Of a stretch of 35,625 nt of DNA, positions 8,801 through 17,507 are shown in pieces. Every line of letters begins with the position of its first letter. Position 1 is the stretch's first letter. The notes below the pieces were generated by a model. The model saw nothing but the letters and a program-made list of their open reading frames with translations. It had not been told where the DNA came from and ran no database searches. Source of the stretch: Confluentibacter flavum (GTDB taxonomy: Bacteria; Bacteroidota; Bacteroidia; Flavobacteriales; Flavobacteriaceae); NCBI RefSeq assembly GCF_002843175.1, contig NZ_PJEO01000053.1, positions 1 to 35,625 of the forward strand, in the 5' to 3' direction. The translations under genes were made by a program, and so were the position numbers.

Positions 8801-9216
8801 CTAGGGGTTTTATCAATGGTTTTGAGAAAATCCATTAATAATTGGCCTCTTTCAGTGACTTCAAGATAGGGCAGCAGCTCTTTTTTGATGGTGTCGTTAT
8901 ACTCAAAGGGGTATTCTTCTGCAGATTCTTCAACAAAGAAATCAAACGGATTTATGGTTTTTAAATCGGCTATGATTTCAACATCAATCGATAATTCTGT
9001 GGTTTTTTCTGGAAAAATCAATCGTGCTAAATAATTACCGAAAGGATCTTGTTGCCAATTAAAAAATTGGTTTTCGGGTTTGATTTTTATAGAATAGGCC
9101 TCTATGGGTGTTCTGCTGTGTGGTGCAGGCCGAAGTCTAAAAATATGTGGAGAAAGTGATACCGGTCTGTCGTATTTGTATAATGTTTTATGTGAAATTA
9201 CAATTTTTAATGCCAT
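5893..9216 (-). CDS. Transglutaminase-DUF2126 fusion protein
   Basis: The protein has 1107 residues and is the first gene of the operon. Residues 1-290 form a transglutaminase N-domain and core with triad C180 (NGSCRDYAW), H229 (DLHAWAEVY) and D245 (WIGFDATSG). From about residue 300 to the end is the large DUF2126 region (COG4196-like), with RLTMGGEPTFVSIDD, GTGGGNHVTLGG and LELRAFDMPPHPQM. The DUF2126 region has been proposed to resemble glutamine-synthetase/ATP-grasp-type amidoligases; I cannot confirm that from sequence alone. The overall length and order are normal for the family. No signal peptide is seen, and the C-terminal tail is Lys-rich. Confidence 0.9.
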   Translation of the reverse strand: MALKIVISHKTLYKYDRPVSLSPHIFRLRPAPHSRTPIEAYSIKIKPENQFFNWQQDPFGNYLARLIFPEKTTELSIDVEIIADLKTINPFDFFVEESAEEYPFEYNDTIKKELLPYLEVTERGQLLMDFLKTIDKTPRKTIYFLIDINRKIYEYLNYNIRMDPGVQTCEETLSQKNGSCRDYAWLFVQTLRHLGFGARFVSGYLVQLKSDEKSLDGPSGPEADFTDLHAWAEVYLPGAGWIGFDATSGLLAGEGHIPLACTPSFESAAPVSGMTDICETEFFFENSVKRIFESPRVTKPYTEEQWKAIYKLGFQVEKQLEKGDVRLTMGGEPTFVSIDDMESPEWNTDADGPHKRELAKNLSVRLYDTFAKGGMLHQAQGKWYPGEPLPRWTIELCWRKDGKNIWNDKKLFSLFSDNPKIPKDADKLFLKSLTKYLGITDTTIKPTFEDSFYFLWQEGKMPMDIDPTKEDGNMLVKNKLKDILKEGTSKAIGYVLPLNNTMGDWYTCHWEFRREHLFLIPGNSPVGLRLPLDSLVEKAEHEEFPVYQPDLFSKKKKLPNYKRAVNKRVNDIKTNGIPSKKTNYFIRTALCAEVRDEKLHLFLPPLDSAEIFLDIMASIEATAKELSIPVIIEGYDPPKDNRLESMKVTPDPGVIEVNVHPAKNWEELTYNTLTLYDQAKKSRLGTEKFMLDGKHTGTGGGNHVTLGGITPADSPLLRKPSLLRSLLTFWQHHPGLSYLFSGAFIGATSQAPRIDEARMENLYELEIAFNQIPKNGKVPFWLTDRLFRHLLTDLTGNTHRAEFCIDKLYSPDSSSGRLGILELRAFDMPPHPQMSLMQNLLVRTLVAWFWKKPYEHKLVRWGTELHDKFLIEHFVREDIKDIVTQLNKAGYRFKEDWFNPFFEFRFPLHGMVEINNIHLELRAGIEPWNVLGEEVTGGGTARYVDSSVERLQVKVSNFNNERYVLTCNGIKVDLKSTTVKEEFVAGVRYKAWNPYSAMHPTIDVDTPLVFDIVDTWNRRSIGGCTYFVAHPGGRSYETYPVNSYEAESRRISRFWEFGHTQGDVENISQDTDKSNKSVKQKGGEKKFRYKVLPINFEFPNTLDLRKK

Positions 9217-9384
9217 CTATTACTTAATTTAAAATCAACTACAATGTAAGTTATTTTTATTTTTTATTTTTAAAAACACTTCCAAAATACTGATATATTT
9301 TATGCTGATAAATTATGATTTTATCATTTTAAAAACAAAGATTTTTGAATTTGTAAAATTAGCGGTAAAAAAATAGCTAATAGT

Positions 9385-9407
9385 AACTTTAATGACAAAT
9401 GAAAGTT
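9385..9407 (-). terminator. Weak hairpin downstream of guaC
   Basis: AACTTT (9385-9390) pairs with AAAGTT (9402-9407) a few bases past the guaC stop on the minus strand. A T-rich run follows only after about 13 nt, so terminator function is doubtful. Confidence 0.25.
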
Positions 9408-9411
9408 GCCG

Positions 9412-10452
9412 TTATTCCGTATAAATCTGATTTTCCTGTTCAGCAACCCTAATAAAAGTGGTCCGTTTGGTAAGTTCTTTTAAACGTCGAGCACCAACAT
9501 ATGTACAAGTGCTTCTTAAACCTCCCAAAATATCCTGCAAGGTGTTATCGACTTTCCCTCTGTATGGAATTTCTACCGTTTTCCCTTCACTAGCTCTATA
9601 TTCAGCAACACCACCAACGTGTTTTTCCATAGCGGTAGAAGAGCTCATCCCATAAAATTTTCTAAAGGGCTTGCCGTTTTTTTCAATAATTTCCCCACCA
9701 CTTTCATCATGGCCAGCAAACATACCACCTAACATGACAAAATCGGCACCAGCACCAAACGCTTTCGCCACATCTCCGGGCGTTGTACAACCACCATCAC
9801 TTATTATTTGTCCGCCCAAACCATGAGCAGCATCAGCACATTCTATAATAGCAGATAATTGCGGATAACCAACACCGGTTTTTATTCTAGTGGTACACAC
9901 AGAACCGGGACCAATACCAACTTTCACAATATCTGCTCCAGATAATAATAGTTCTTCAACCATTTCACCCGTAACCACATTTCCTGCAATAATGACTTTG
10001 TCTGGATATAAACCCCTCATTTTCTTTACAAAGTTCGCAAAGTGTTCAGAATAACCATTGGCAACATCAATACAAATGAATTTAAGTTGTGGATTTCGAC
10101 TAATAATAGTCGCTAATTTATCGGAATCATGTTTGCTAATACCGGTACTTATGGCTACATAATCAGACATAGCATCTTGAGTGTTTTCAAAAAAAAGATT
10201 CCAATCATTAATGGTGTAATGTTTGTGTATAGCCGTAATTAATTTTTTGTTGGATAGGGCGTAAGCCATTTCAAACGTACCAACGGTATCCATATTTGCC
10301 GCCATAATAGGAATGCCTTCCCAGGTGATAGGACTGTGCATAAATTTAAATTCCCTATCTAAATTAACTTCCGATCTGCTTTTTAGTGTGGAACGTTTCG
10401 GACGAATCATAACATCCTTAAATCCTAGTTTTATATCGTATTCTATGCGCAT
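9412..10452 (-). CDS. guaC: GMP reductase
   Basis: GMP reductase converts GMP to IMP with NADPH and ammonia release, returning guanine nucleotides to the purine pool in the cytoplasm. The 346-residue protein has the IMPDH/GMPR TIM-barrel signatures. The catalytic-loop cysteine is C186 in [18 protein letters not shown]. The phosphate-binding [10 protein letters not shown] and [16 protein letters not shown] follow. The short form without CBS domains, and the N-terminus [16 protein letters not shown], separate it from GuaB. It is monocistronic: the neighbouring operon starts 195 bp away and the histidine kinase is divergent. Confidence 0.93.
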   Translation of the reverse strand: MRIEYDIKLGFKDVMIRPKRSTLKSRSEVNLDREFKFMHSPITWEGIPIMAANMDTVGTFEMAYALSNKKLITAIHKHYTINDWNLFFENTQDAMSDYVAISTGISKHDSDKLATIISRNPQLKFICIDVANGYSEHFANFVKKMRGLYPDKVIIAGNVVTGEMVEELLLSGADIVKVGIGPGSVCTTRIKTGVGYPQLSAIIECADAAHGLGGQIISDGGCTTPGDVAKAFGAGADFVMLGGMFAGHDESGGEIIEKNGKPFRKFYGMSSSTAMEKHVGGVAEYRASEGKTVEIPYRGKVDNTLQDILGGLRSTCTYVGARRLKELTKRTTFIRVAEQENQIYTE

Positions 10453-10553
10453 AAGTATCTGAAATTAATCTAATATCAAAAATATGTCTTTTTTAAGATT
10501 TAGGATTAAAAAAGACAACATATATTAAATGGCACTCAAAAACCATAATTGTT

Positions 10554-10585
10554 TTGTGTATTTAATTAATTATGGATTAAGTTTG
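10554..10585 (+). promoter_or_regulatory. Putative Bacteroidota-type promoter for the histidine kinase gene
   Basis: TTG at 10554-10556 and TAAGTTTG at 10578-10585, separated by 21 nt, match the -33 TTG / -7 TAnnTTTG consensus of Bacteroidota. The predicted start of transcription falls about 10 nt before the ATG at 10602, giving a very short leader. Confidence 0.45.
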
Positions 10586-10601
10586 TTAAAATAATAATTT
10601 A

Positions 10602-12029
10602 ATGGTGTTTTTATCACAATCTAGCAAGTTTTCAAAACGTATCCTTGGGCTGTCTTTTTTAGCATTGGTTGCCATTTCCGTTATTTTTTACTTGTTGTAT
10701 AGTTATATAGATGGAAATAAAGACTTGTATGTTATTGCTACATTGTTACTAATTATTGTAACTATATTACTTATAGCGGTGTTGTATCTTTTATGGACTA
10801 AAGCCCATGATGGCTATATTAAATCTGAGTTGATTAACGATATTGACAAACTTGAAAAAAGCTTAGAAAAAGCCAATTTGCTTGTTGACCATAAATCAGT
10901 TTATTTGGCAAATATGAGCCATGAAATTAGGATACCTCTTAATGCCGTATTGGGAATGCTTAATATGTTGAAAAAAACAAATTTGGATAGTGACCAAATG
11001 GCAGAGGTTGAAATTGCCCAATATTCATCAGAACATTTATTACAGTTGGTGAATATGATTTTAGATAATGCAAAGTTTGAACATGACAATACCAATTTAA
11101 ATTTGGTTGTTATCGATTTAGAGTCAGATTTATCTAAGCTTTTCAAAGTTTTGGAATATCAAGCTTGGGACAAAAACTTAGATTTTGAATTTAAATTCTT
11201 ATCAGAAAAGAAACCTAAATTCTTGTTATTGGGTGACTTATCCAGAATACAGCAAGTGCTTATTAATTTAATTAATAATGCCATTAAGTTTACACATTCA
11301 GGTAAAATATCGGTTACCATACACCAAACGGTTAGTAATGACGATAACCAAATCGTTACTTTTTATGTGAAGGATACTGGGGTTGGGTTGTCGCCATTTG
11401 AAGTTAAAAAAATTTTTAAAATCTCTGAAAATGATGACGTATCAACCATGAAACATTATAGAGGTGGTGGTATGGGTCTTTCCATTTCATACAAACTTGT
11501 GAAATTAATGGGAGGTGAGTTAGAATTAGAAAGTAAAGAGAATGAAGGGTCTATATTTTATTTCAGTTTACAGTTAAAAAAGACCTTGAATCTAAAAACA
11601 GAGATTAAAGAACCTGCAGTTGATTTGCTGAATAAATTCGACTATAAATTTAGTGTACTTGTGGCTGAAGATAATAAAATAAACCAAAAGGTTATTAAGT
11701 TTTTGCTTGAGCAACAAGGGGCAGATTGTACTTTGGTGAGAAATGGACTTGAAGCAGTGAAATTGTATAGTGTTCTCGATTTCGATTTGATTTTTATGGA
11801 TATTTATATGCCAGAAATGGATGGCTATGAAGCCACTAGAACCATAAAGGCAACAGATAAATATGCTAGAACCAACACACCAATAATAGCAGTTTCGGCA
11901 AGTGCTTTTGAAGCTGATATTCAAAAGGCCAAATTATCTGGTGTTGATGATTTTTTGGCAAAGCCGATTGGAACAGATAGGTTGAAAGAATTGTTGGTTA
12001 AATATTCACCACAAAACCAGCCTATTTAA
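10602..12029 (+). CDS. Membrane hybrid histidine kinase with C-terminal receiver domain
   Basis: This 475-residue signalling protein has two predicted membrane helices (about 14-34 and 41-65) with only a few residues between them, so essentially no periplasmic sensor. A short coiled-coil linker (75-95) follows. The HisKA domain carries the phospho-acceptor H107 (ANMSHEIRIPLNAVLGML). The ATPase domain has the N box near N222-N226, DTGVG at 258-262 and the GGGMGLS lid at 288-294. The REC domain (349-470) has D400 (IFMDIYMPEMDG) and K454. There is no DNA-binding output domain, so a separate partner or phosphotransfer protein is expected. The last 4 bp overlap the end of convergent ridA. The stimulus cannot be told from sequence. 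Confidence 0.9.
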   Translation: MVFLSQSSKFSKRILGLSFLALVAISVIFYLLYSYIDGNKDLYVIATLLLIIVTILLIAVLYLLWTKAHDGYIKSELINDIDKLEKSLEKANLLVDHKSVYLANMSHEIRIPLNAVLGMLNMLKKTNLDSDQMAEVEIAQYSSEHLLQLVNMILDNAKFEHDNTNLNLVVIDLESDLSKLFKVLEYQAWDKNLDFEFKFLSEKKPKFLLLGDLSRIQQVLINLINNAIKFTHSGKISVTIHQTVSNDDNQIVTFYVKDTGVGLSPFEVKKIFKISENDDVSTMKHYRGGGMGLSISYKLVKLMGGELELESKENEGSIFYFSLQLKKTLNLKTEIKEPAVDLLNKFDYKFSVLVAEDNKINQKVIKFLLEQQGADCTLVRNGLEAVKLYSVLDFDLIFMDIYMPEMDGYEATRTIKATDKYARTNTPIIAVSASAFEADIQKAKLSGVDDFLAKPIGTDRLKELLVKYSPQNQPI

Positions 12030-12415
12030 AGGTCACGATTAACGGCAATCATACTAATTTCAACATGTACGTCTTTGGGTAATCTTGCAACTTGCACCGT
12101 CTCTCTGGCAGGCGCATTAGCGTCTTCAAAATAACTACCGTATACCTCGTTTATTTGTGAAAAATCATTCATATCACTAATAAAAATGGTTGATTTCACT
12201 ACATTGTCAAAGCTCATGTCGGCAGCATTTAGTACTGCTTTTAAGTTCTCCATAACTTGTTTAGTTTCAGCTTTTATATTGTCTAAAACCAACATTCCCG
12301 TTTCAATATTCATAGCAATTTGACCGGAGAGGTACAATGTCTCTCCGCTCAAAACCGCTTGATTGTATGGGCCAATAGGTGTTGGGGCATTGGGTGTATT
12401 AATAATTTTTCGCAT
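12026..12415 (-). CDS. ridA: RidA family reactive intermediate/imine deaminase
   Basis: This small cytoplasmic trimeric enzyme hydrolyses reactive enamine/imine intermediates such as 2-aminoacrylate from PLP enzymes. The 129-residue protein is full length. The substrate-binding arginine lies in APARETVQVARLP, and the family signature GPYNQAVLSGETLYLSGQIA is present near the N-terminus. It lies 23 bp downstream of lptD on the same strand and may be co-transcribed with it. Its 3' end overlaps the convergent kinase gene by 4 bp. Confidence 0.93.
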   Translation of the reverse strand: MRKIINTPNAPTPIGPYNQAVLSGETLYLSGQIAMNIETGMLVLDNIKAETKQVMENLKAVLNAADMSFDNVVKSTIFISDMNDFSQINEVYGSYFEDANAPARETVQVARLPKDVHVEISMIAVNRDL

Positions 12416-12438
12416 ATAAACTTATATTTCAGAATTAA

Positions 12439-15186
12439 TTATAGTCGTTGATCTGGCTGCCTACGTTTTTCGTATTTAAGGTCTTTTAAGATATTGGATG
12501 ATATACCAATAAAAAAGTTCCATGAACTGTTGGCACTAAAGGGTACCCAACTAAAATCCATGCTCCAACTCAACAAATCACGCTTGAATCGTAATTGGGT
12601 AAACGTAAAACCGTTGTCTTTTAAATCATAACCAGAAGAGGCACCAACAGACCATTTAGGAGACAATTCTATGTCTCCAGAAAACATAAGGGAGTGGGAC
12701 GATATTAAATTTTCCCTTCTAGCATTTGAATAGTTTACCGCATAGGCTAAACGTAAGCTCCATGGGATTTTATTGTTATAAAATTCCGAAGTTGTTTCTT
12801 CTTCATCACCTTCTTCATCTTCAAAATTTTGATTTGAATAATCTTGAGGAAGTCCAAATAAATCATCATCCCTACCACCGTTTCTTACATTCTCTTGAAT
12901 ACCCCTATCGTTTGTGTCCTTTTTATTGTCTTTGCTGGAAAAAGAAGTGCTCATCGTAAAGTTAGCACTTGTAAGCCTGAATAAGCTACCACCGTTATTT
13001 ATATTGAATTTATCAATTTTATTGTTATTGTTGTCCAAAGCATAGGGATCTAAAGTGGCTCCAAAATTGACAGTCAATTTATTATCAAATAATTGTGTGC
13101 CACCGGTCATTCTAATAGGACTCCATTGCAAAGAATCTCCTGCAAGATTATAAGCAGTTGAAAAATTTAAATTGTTTAGTAGAATAACCTTTTTTGGTTC
13201 TGTAGCAGTCGTGTCTTTATCCCTTACTTTGGCTTCAAAATTATTTGATACTGAAAGTCCGACCGAACTTGAAAATGTGTTATTGGGAATTCCAAAAATG
13301 GACCTCTCGAAGCGGGTATATTCGACATCGCTTGTTGTAAGTCCGTCGGCACTTACAACTTCATAGGTGTCATAATACCTGTCAAAAGCAGGATTGATAT
13401 TGTAACTAACAGAAGGTCTTACAATATGTCTTATGGCTTTAATTTTAGTGTCTTTACCTTCTTTTTCAAAATTGAACATTCCATAAATGGTGGTTCCTAG
13501 GCTGGCACCAAAATTATACGTTCTAAAGGTATCAAAGTTATTAACTGTATCTATTACAATTTTTCTATTTAATTCGTCAAAAGATTTTTTTATGGTTTTA
13601 AATGTCCAAACTTCGTTATAATTGGTGCTAGCACTTAAGCTAAAGTGTTTAAATAGTTTAAAGTTTGTGCTTAACGGAATATTGTGTTGAAATCCCGCTT
13701 CGGCATCTTTAAACATTTGCTTTGTAAAGAAAAGAGAATCGGTTGTTCTAATTCTGTTTTCTCCTCTAACATTATATTGTAAACTCACATTTTGGATCAT
13801 GCCCTTTTTGGTACCAACTTTTGGTGCAAAAGGAAAAATCCTGCCAACACTGCCTTGAAAAGTAGGTAGCGTCATATTGATTTCTTGAGTGTTGGTGTTT
13901 TGTGTATGTGTAGCCGTAAGGCTAATATTTGTTTGCGGTTCACCTTGAAATGTTTTTGAATAAGAAACAGAAGATGATAGCGTATTGTTCAACGTACTTC
14001 CTATATTTGCTTGATTAAGGGTGGTTCTATAATAGGTGCTACTACCTAAGTTTACGGACGCTGAGAATCTGGAGTTCGGGCTTGATTTTCCATCTTGGCT
14101 ATGGGACCAGCGCAAATTGTAAACTGTAGATTTTGAATAATCTGGAAACCCACGCTCGCTACTTATCAAGTTCTCATACCTAAACGCAAAGTTCCCTCTA
14201 AATTTATAACGCAAGGCATAGGTGCTTTCCAAACGCAATCCATAACTTCCATTTGTGTAATAATCTCCTAAAACGGCCAAATCAACATAATCGTTTATGG
14301 CAAAATAATACCCGCCATTTTGAAGAAAATAACCTCTTTCGTTCTGTTCGCCAAATGATGGGATAATGACACCGGATGTTTGTGTCTCTGTTTGGGGGAA
14401 AAAACCAAAAGGCAATCCTATGGGTGTTGGTACATCATAAATGAATAAGTTGGTTAAACCTGTTACTATTTTTTTTCCGGGTACAACTTTCGCTTTTCTT
14501 AATAAAAAATAATACTCAGGATCTTCGAGATTTTCGGCTGTGGTGTACTTTCCTCTATTTATAAAGTAAACCGAATCATTTTCCTTTTTTGTTATAGAGG
14601 CAACAACAGTGCCTCCAGATTGTTCTGTTACACTATTATAAATGAGGGCTTTTTCTGTTTTGGTATTATAGATTATAGAATCTGGTTCTACCACATTCTG
14701 GCCTTGGGTAAAAACAGGAGCTTGAATATACGTATTGGTTGAGTCTATAATACCTTTGGCGTAAACGGTGTTTTTGCTATAGTCTACCGTAATACTTCCT
14801 GCTTTTATATTAATGTCGCCATAGGTTATTTCCGCTTCATTGAATAAATAGAGCTGTTTCTTTTTTTGGTTAAATGAAGTATAATCAGTCGCCCTATAAG
14901 TAACAATATCCGTTAAAGTTTCTTTTTTTGGTTTTATGGAATCCGTTACAATGGTATCTTGAGACTTTTCAGAAATTTCAGGAAGCAATAAACTATCAAC
15001 ACTTACTGTAACACTATCTTTAACACTTGGTTCAATAGAGGTTTGTTTTTTTGGGATGTCTTGGGCGAAGCTAAACGTGTTGATAAACACTGTAAAACTT
15101 AATGCAAAAAGTATTTTAAAGTTGTTTGTATGCAACGCTTTTAAATGTATTTTTGTAAAAGTATGGCTCGGTTTTTGAAAAGCCAA
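12439..15186 (-). CDS. lptD: LPS-assembly protein LptD (Bacteroidota type)
   Basis: The outer-membrane translocon component inserts lipopolysaccharide into the outer leaflet. A signal peptide ends near SFSFAQ (residues 36-42). A Ser/Thr/Lys-rich linker follows to about residue 90. The OstA/LptA-like beta-jellyroll (about 92-200; IVTYRATDYTSFNQKKKQLYLF, then ITYGDINIKAGSITVDY) comes next. The remainder, to 915, is a long series of alternating aromatic beta-strands forming the barrel. An Asp/Glu-rich insert lies near 780-810. The start is uncertain: an in-frame TTG at codon 18 would give a more compact signal peptide, and a TAATTTTG -7-like box overlaps the ATG region. The gene diverges from the amidase gene. 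Confidence 0.85.
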   Translation of the reverse strand: MAFQKPSHTFTKIHLKALHTNNFKILFALSFTVFINTFSFAQDIPKKQTSIEPSVKDSVTVSVDSLLLPEISEKSQDTIVTDSIKPKKETLTDIVTYRATDYTSFNQKKKQLYLFNEAEITYGDINIKAGSITVDYSKNTVYAKGIIDSTNTYIQAPVFTQGQNVVEPDSIIYNTKTEKALIYNSVTEQSGGTVVASITKKENDSVYFINRGKYTTAENLEDPEYYFLLRKAKVVPGKKIVTGLTNLFIYDVPTPIGLPFGFFPQTETQTSGVIIPSFGEQNERGYFLQNGGYYFAINDYVDLAVLGDYYTNGSYGLRLESTYALRYKFRGNFAFRYENLISSERGFPDYSKSTVYNLRWSHSQDGKSSPNSRFSASVNLGSSTYYRTTLNQANIGSTLNNTLSSSVSYSKTFQGEPQTNISLTATHTQNTNTQEINMTLPTFQGSVGRIFPFAPKVGTKKGMIQNVSLQYNVRGENRIRTTDSLFFTKQMFKDAEAGFQHNIPLSTNFKLFKHFSLSASTNYNEVWTFKTIKKSFDELNRKIVIDTVNNFDTFRTYNFGASLGTTIYGMFNFEKEGKDTKIKAIRHIVRPSVSYNINPAFDRYYDTYEVVSADGLTTSDVEYTRFERSIFGIPNNTFSSSVGLSVSNNFEAKVRDKDTTATEPKKVILLNNLNFSTAYNLAGDSLQWSPIRMTGGTQLFDNKLTVNFGATLDPYALDNNNNKIDKFNINNGGSLFRLTSANFTMSTSFSSKDNKKDTNDRGIQENVRNGGRDDDLFGLPQDYSNQNFEDEEGDEEETTSEFYNNKIPWSLRLAYAVNYSNARRENLISSHSLMFSGDIELSPKWSVGASSGYDLKDNGFTFTQLRFKRDLLSWSMDFSWVPFSANSSWNFFIGISSNILKDLKYEKRRQPDQRL

Positions 15187-15297
15187 AATTACATATATTT
15201 TTCTGTGATTAATTTAATTATTGAACAAAAAATTTAAATTAAACATTAGCATAAATCCATAGTGTAATAAGTTGCATTTTTAGTCGTTAAAATTCAT

Positions 15298-16425
15298 ATG
15301 AGAACGAAAAGTTTATCCATTTTAGTATTCTTTATAGTCGTATTAACATTATCTTCATTTGTAGTTAATGATGATGAACAAAATAAATCCGACAAGTTTG
15401 TTGTTGTTTTAGATGCAGGTCATGGCGGCAAGGACCCAGGTAATTTGGGCAATGGCTACAGAGAAAAAGACATTGCCTTAAATGTTGTGCTTGGAATTGG
15501 AGAAGAGCTGGAGAAAAATCCAGATATTAAAGTGGTTTATACACGTAAAACAGATGTGTTTGTTGATTTATTCGACAGAGGAAAAATAGCTAATAAAGCA
15601 AATGCAGACTTGTTTGTTTCGGTACACTGTAATGCACATAAATCTCAAGCTTATGGTACAGAAACGTTTGTTTTGGGTATCCATAAAAACCAAACAAATT
15701 TTGATGTTGCAAAAAAAGAAAATGCCGTAATTTTTATGGAAAGCAACCACGAAAGTAAATATGCGGGATTCGACCCCAACTCACCAGAATCAGCCATTAG
15801 TATCATATTAGGTCAAGAAGAATATTTAGATCAAAGTATATTGCTGGCTAGTTTTATTCAAGATAATTTTACCAATAAATTAAAAAGAACTAACAGAAAA
15901 GTAAAACAGGCTGGTTTAATAGTGTTGCACCAAACCGTTATGCCAAGTGTTTTGGTTGAGCTCGGTTTTTTGACAAATAATGCAGAAGGAGCTTATTTAA
16001 ATTCAAAAAAAGGACAAAATGATATGTCATCATCTATTGCAGACGCTATATTAAAATACAAAAAGTCTTTAGATTTAAATGTAGAAGATGGCGGTTTAAT
16101 AAATGAACATTTAGAAGATAATGAAACGCCTGAAACGATTACTACTAATGCTATTAGCTCTGATATAGAGTTTAAAGTTCAAATTTCTGCAGGTCCTAAA
16201 GATTTAATCACAAAACCTTATAATTTTAAGGGACTGGAAGCTGTATCTAAAATAAAAGAAGATGGTTTGTATAAGTATTTTTATGGGTTAACTTCCGATT
16301 ATAATGTTATTAGAAAGCTTGAAGATGAAGCTAAAAGCAAAGGCTATACCTCTTGTTTTATAGTCGCCTTTAAACAGGGAAAAAAAATTCCATTATCCGA
16401 TGCATTAAAAACAACTGCTAATTAA
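15298..16425 (+). CDS. N-acetylmuramoyl-L-alanine amidase with SPOR-like C-terminus
   Basis: This is a zinc amidase that cuts the bond between MurNAc and the stem peptide in peptidoglycan, usually for daughter-cell separation. The 375-residue protein has a signal peptide or anchor at residues 5-23 and an Amidase_3 domain (about 34-255). Its ligands and catalytic residues are visible: H42 (DAGHGGKD), E56 (REKDIALN), H110 (VSVHCNAH) and E221 (VLVELGFLTN). Residues about 290-370 (FKVQISAGPKDL, then YGLTSDYN and GYTSCFIVAF) resemble a SPOR-type peptidoglycan-binding domain. It heads a co-directional run with the MCE protein gene 140 bp downstream and is divergent from lptD. Confidence 0.9.
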   Translation: MRTKSLSILVFFIVVLTLSSFVVNDDEQNKSDKFVVVLDAGHGGKDPGNLGNGYREKDIALNVVLGIGEELEKNPDIKVVYTRKTDVFVDLFDRGKIANKANADLFVSVHCNAHKSQAYGTETFVLGIHKNQTNFDVAKKENAVIFMESNHESKYAGFDPNSPESAISIILGQEEYLDQSILLASFIQDNFTNKLKRTNRKVKQAGLIVLHQTVMPSVLVELGFLTNNAEGAYLNSKKGQNDMSSSIADAILKYKKSLDLNVEDGGLINEHLEDNETPETITTNAISSDIEFKVQISAGPKDLITKPYNFKGLEAVSKIKEDGLYKYFYGLTSDYNVIRKLEDEAKSKGYTSCFIVAFKQGKKIPLSDALKTTAN

Positions 16426-16565
16426 AGGCGTTCTTTTTAAATTTATTTTAAATTTGTCCATCTAAATAAGATTCATTTTGAAATTAGCATATCTTGAAAT
16501 TATAATGTTTGCAAAAATGCTTTTATCCGAATTACATCTTTCTGATTAAACAATACGTATTATAG

Positions 16566-17501
16566 ATGAAAATATCAAAAGAAGTAAAAACCGCCATATT
16601 AGTTATTTTAGGAATTTCCCTATTTATTTTCGGATTCAATTATTTAAAAGGCAAAAATTTATTTGAGTCAACAGACGTATATTATACCAAGTTTGATTAC
16701 AATGCTTTAACTAAAGCCTCCACAGTTACCGTAAATGGTAATGTTGTAGGTAAAATTAAAGATATAAGATATGATTACAACAGTGGGAAAACCATCGTGT
16801 CTTTTACTGTAAACGACAAATTGAAGTTTTCAAAAAGCAGTATAGTACGCATGTACGAAACAGGCTTGATGGGAGGCAATGGTTTAGCAATTATTAATAG
16901 TTTTGAAGGTGAAACTGCTGAGTATGGAGATATGTTACAATCTGAAGTAGAACCAGGGCTCATTACTAGTCTAACAAAAAACTTTTCAGGAATAAGTGAC
17001 AACTTAGATATGACGTTAAGATCAACCGACTCACTTATTAATAATTTAAACAGCATCGTTATTGATGATTCTGAAGAAGGATTGAAAAGAACGATCGCCG
17101 AATTGAATTCAACATTAAAAGGATTTAAGCAATTATCTTCTTCAGCAAATGGTTTGATTTCCAAAAATGATGAGAACATTGCCGTTATACTTGAAAACTT
17201 TAAAACCACTAGCGAAAATTTATCTCTATTAACAACTGAATTAAAAGAAGCTAAACTTGGTAGCACCGTGGAGACCTTAAATAAAACAATTACCAGTTTA
17301 AATACCGTTTTAGCAACCATTGAAAATGGAGAAGGCTCCATGGGTAAATTATTAAACGATGAAGCATTGTATAATAACCTAAAAGGCGCTTCAAAAGAAA
17401 TGGAAGAGTTATTAAGGGATATTAAGCTTCACCCAAAACGCTATTTTAGAATCCTATCAAAAAAAGAAATACCTTATTCAGAAGAGGAGCCAGCTAACTA
17501 A
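16566..17501 (+). CDS. MCE/MlaD family lipid transport protein
   Basis: This is a membrane-anchored substrate-binding component of an Mla-type phospholipid ABC transporter. The 311-residue protein has one N-terminal membrane helix (about 9-27, ILVILGISLFIFGFNYL) and a single MCE domain (about 37-115; YNALTKASTVTVNGNVVGKI and MYETGLMGGNGLAII). A long alpha-helical/coiled-coil region (about 130-290) may form a periplasmic needle. The MlaE/MlaF partners are not in this window. The stop codon is 6 bp before the Fe-S protein gene, which suggests co-transcription. Confidence 0.88.
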   Translation: MKISKEVKTAILVILGISLFIFGFNYLKGKNLFESTDVYYTKFDYNALTKASTVTVNGNVVGKIKDIRYDYNSGKTIVSFTVNDKLKFSKSSIVRMYETGLMGGNGLAIINSFEGETAEYGDMLQSEVEPGLITSLTKNFSGISDNLDMTLRSTDSLINNLNSIVIDDSEEGLKRTIAELNSTLKGFKQLSSSANGLISKNDENIAVILENFKTTSENLSLLTTELKEAKLGSTVETLNKTITSLNTVLATIENGEGSMGKLLNDEALYNNLKGASKEMEELLRDIKLHPKRYFRILSKKEIPYSEEEPAN

Positions 17502-17507
17502 GCATTT

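Noticed and set aside
10477-10484. Minus-strand TATTTTTG as a guaC promoter
   Set aside because: The nearest TTG is 31 nt upstream, too far for the -33 element.
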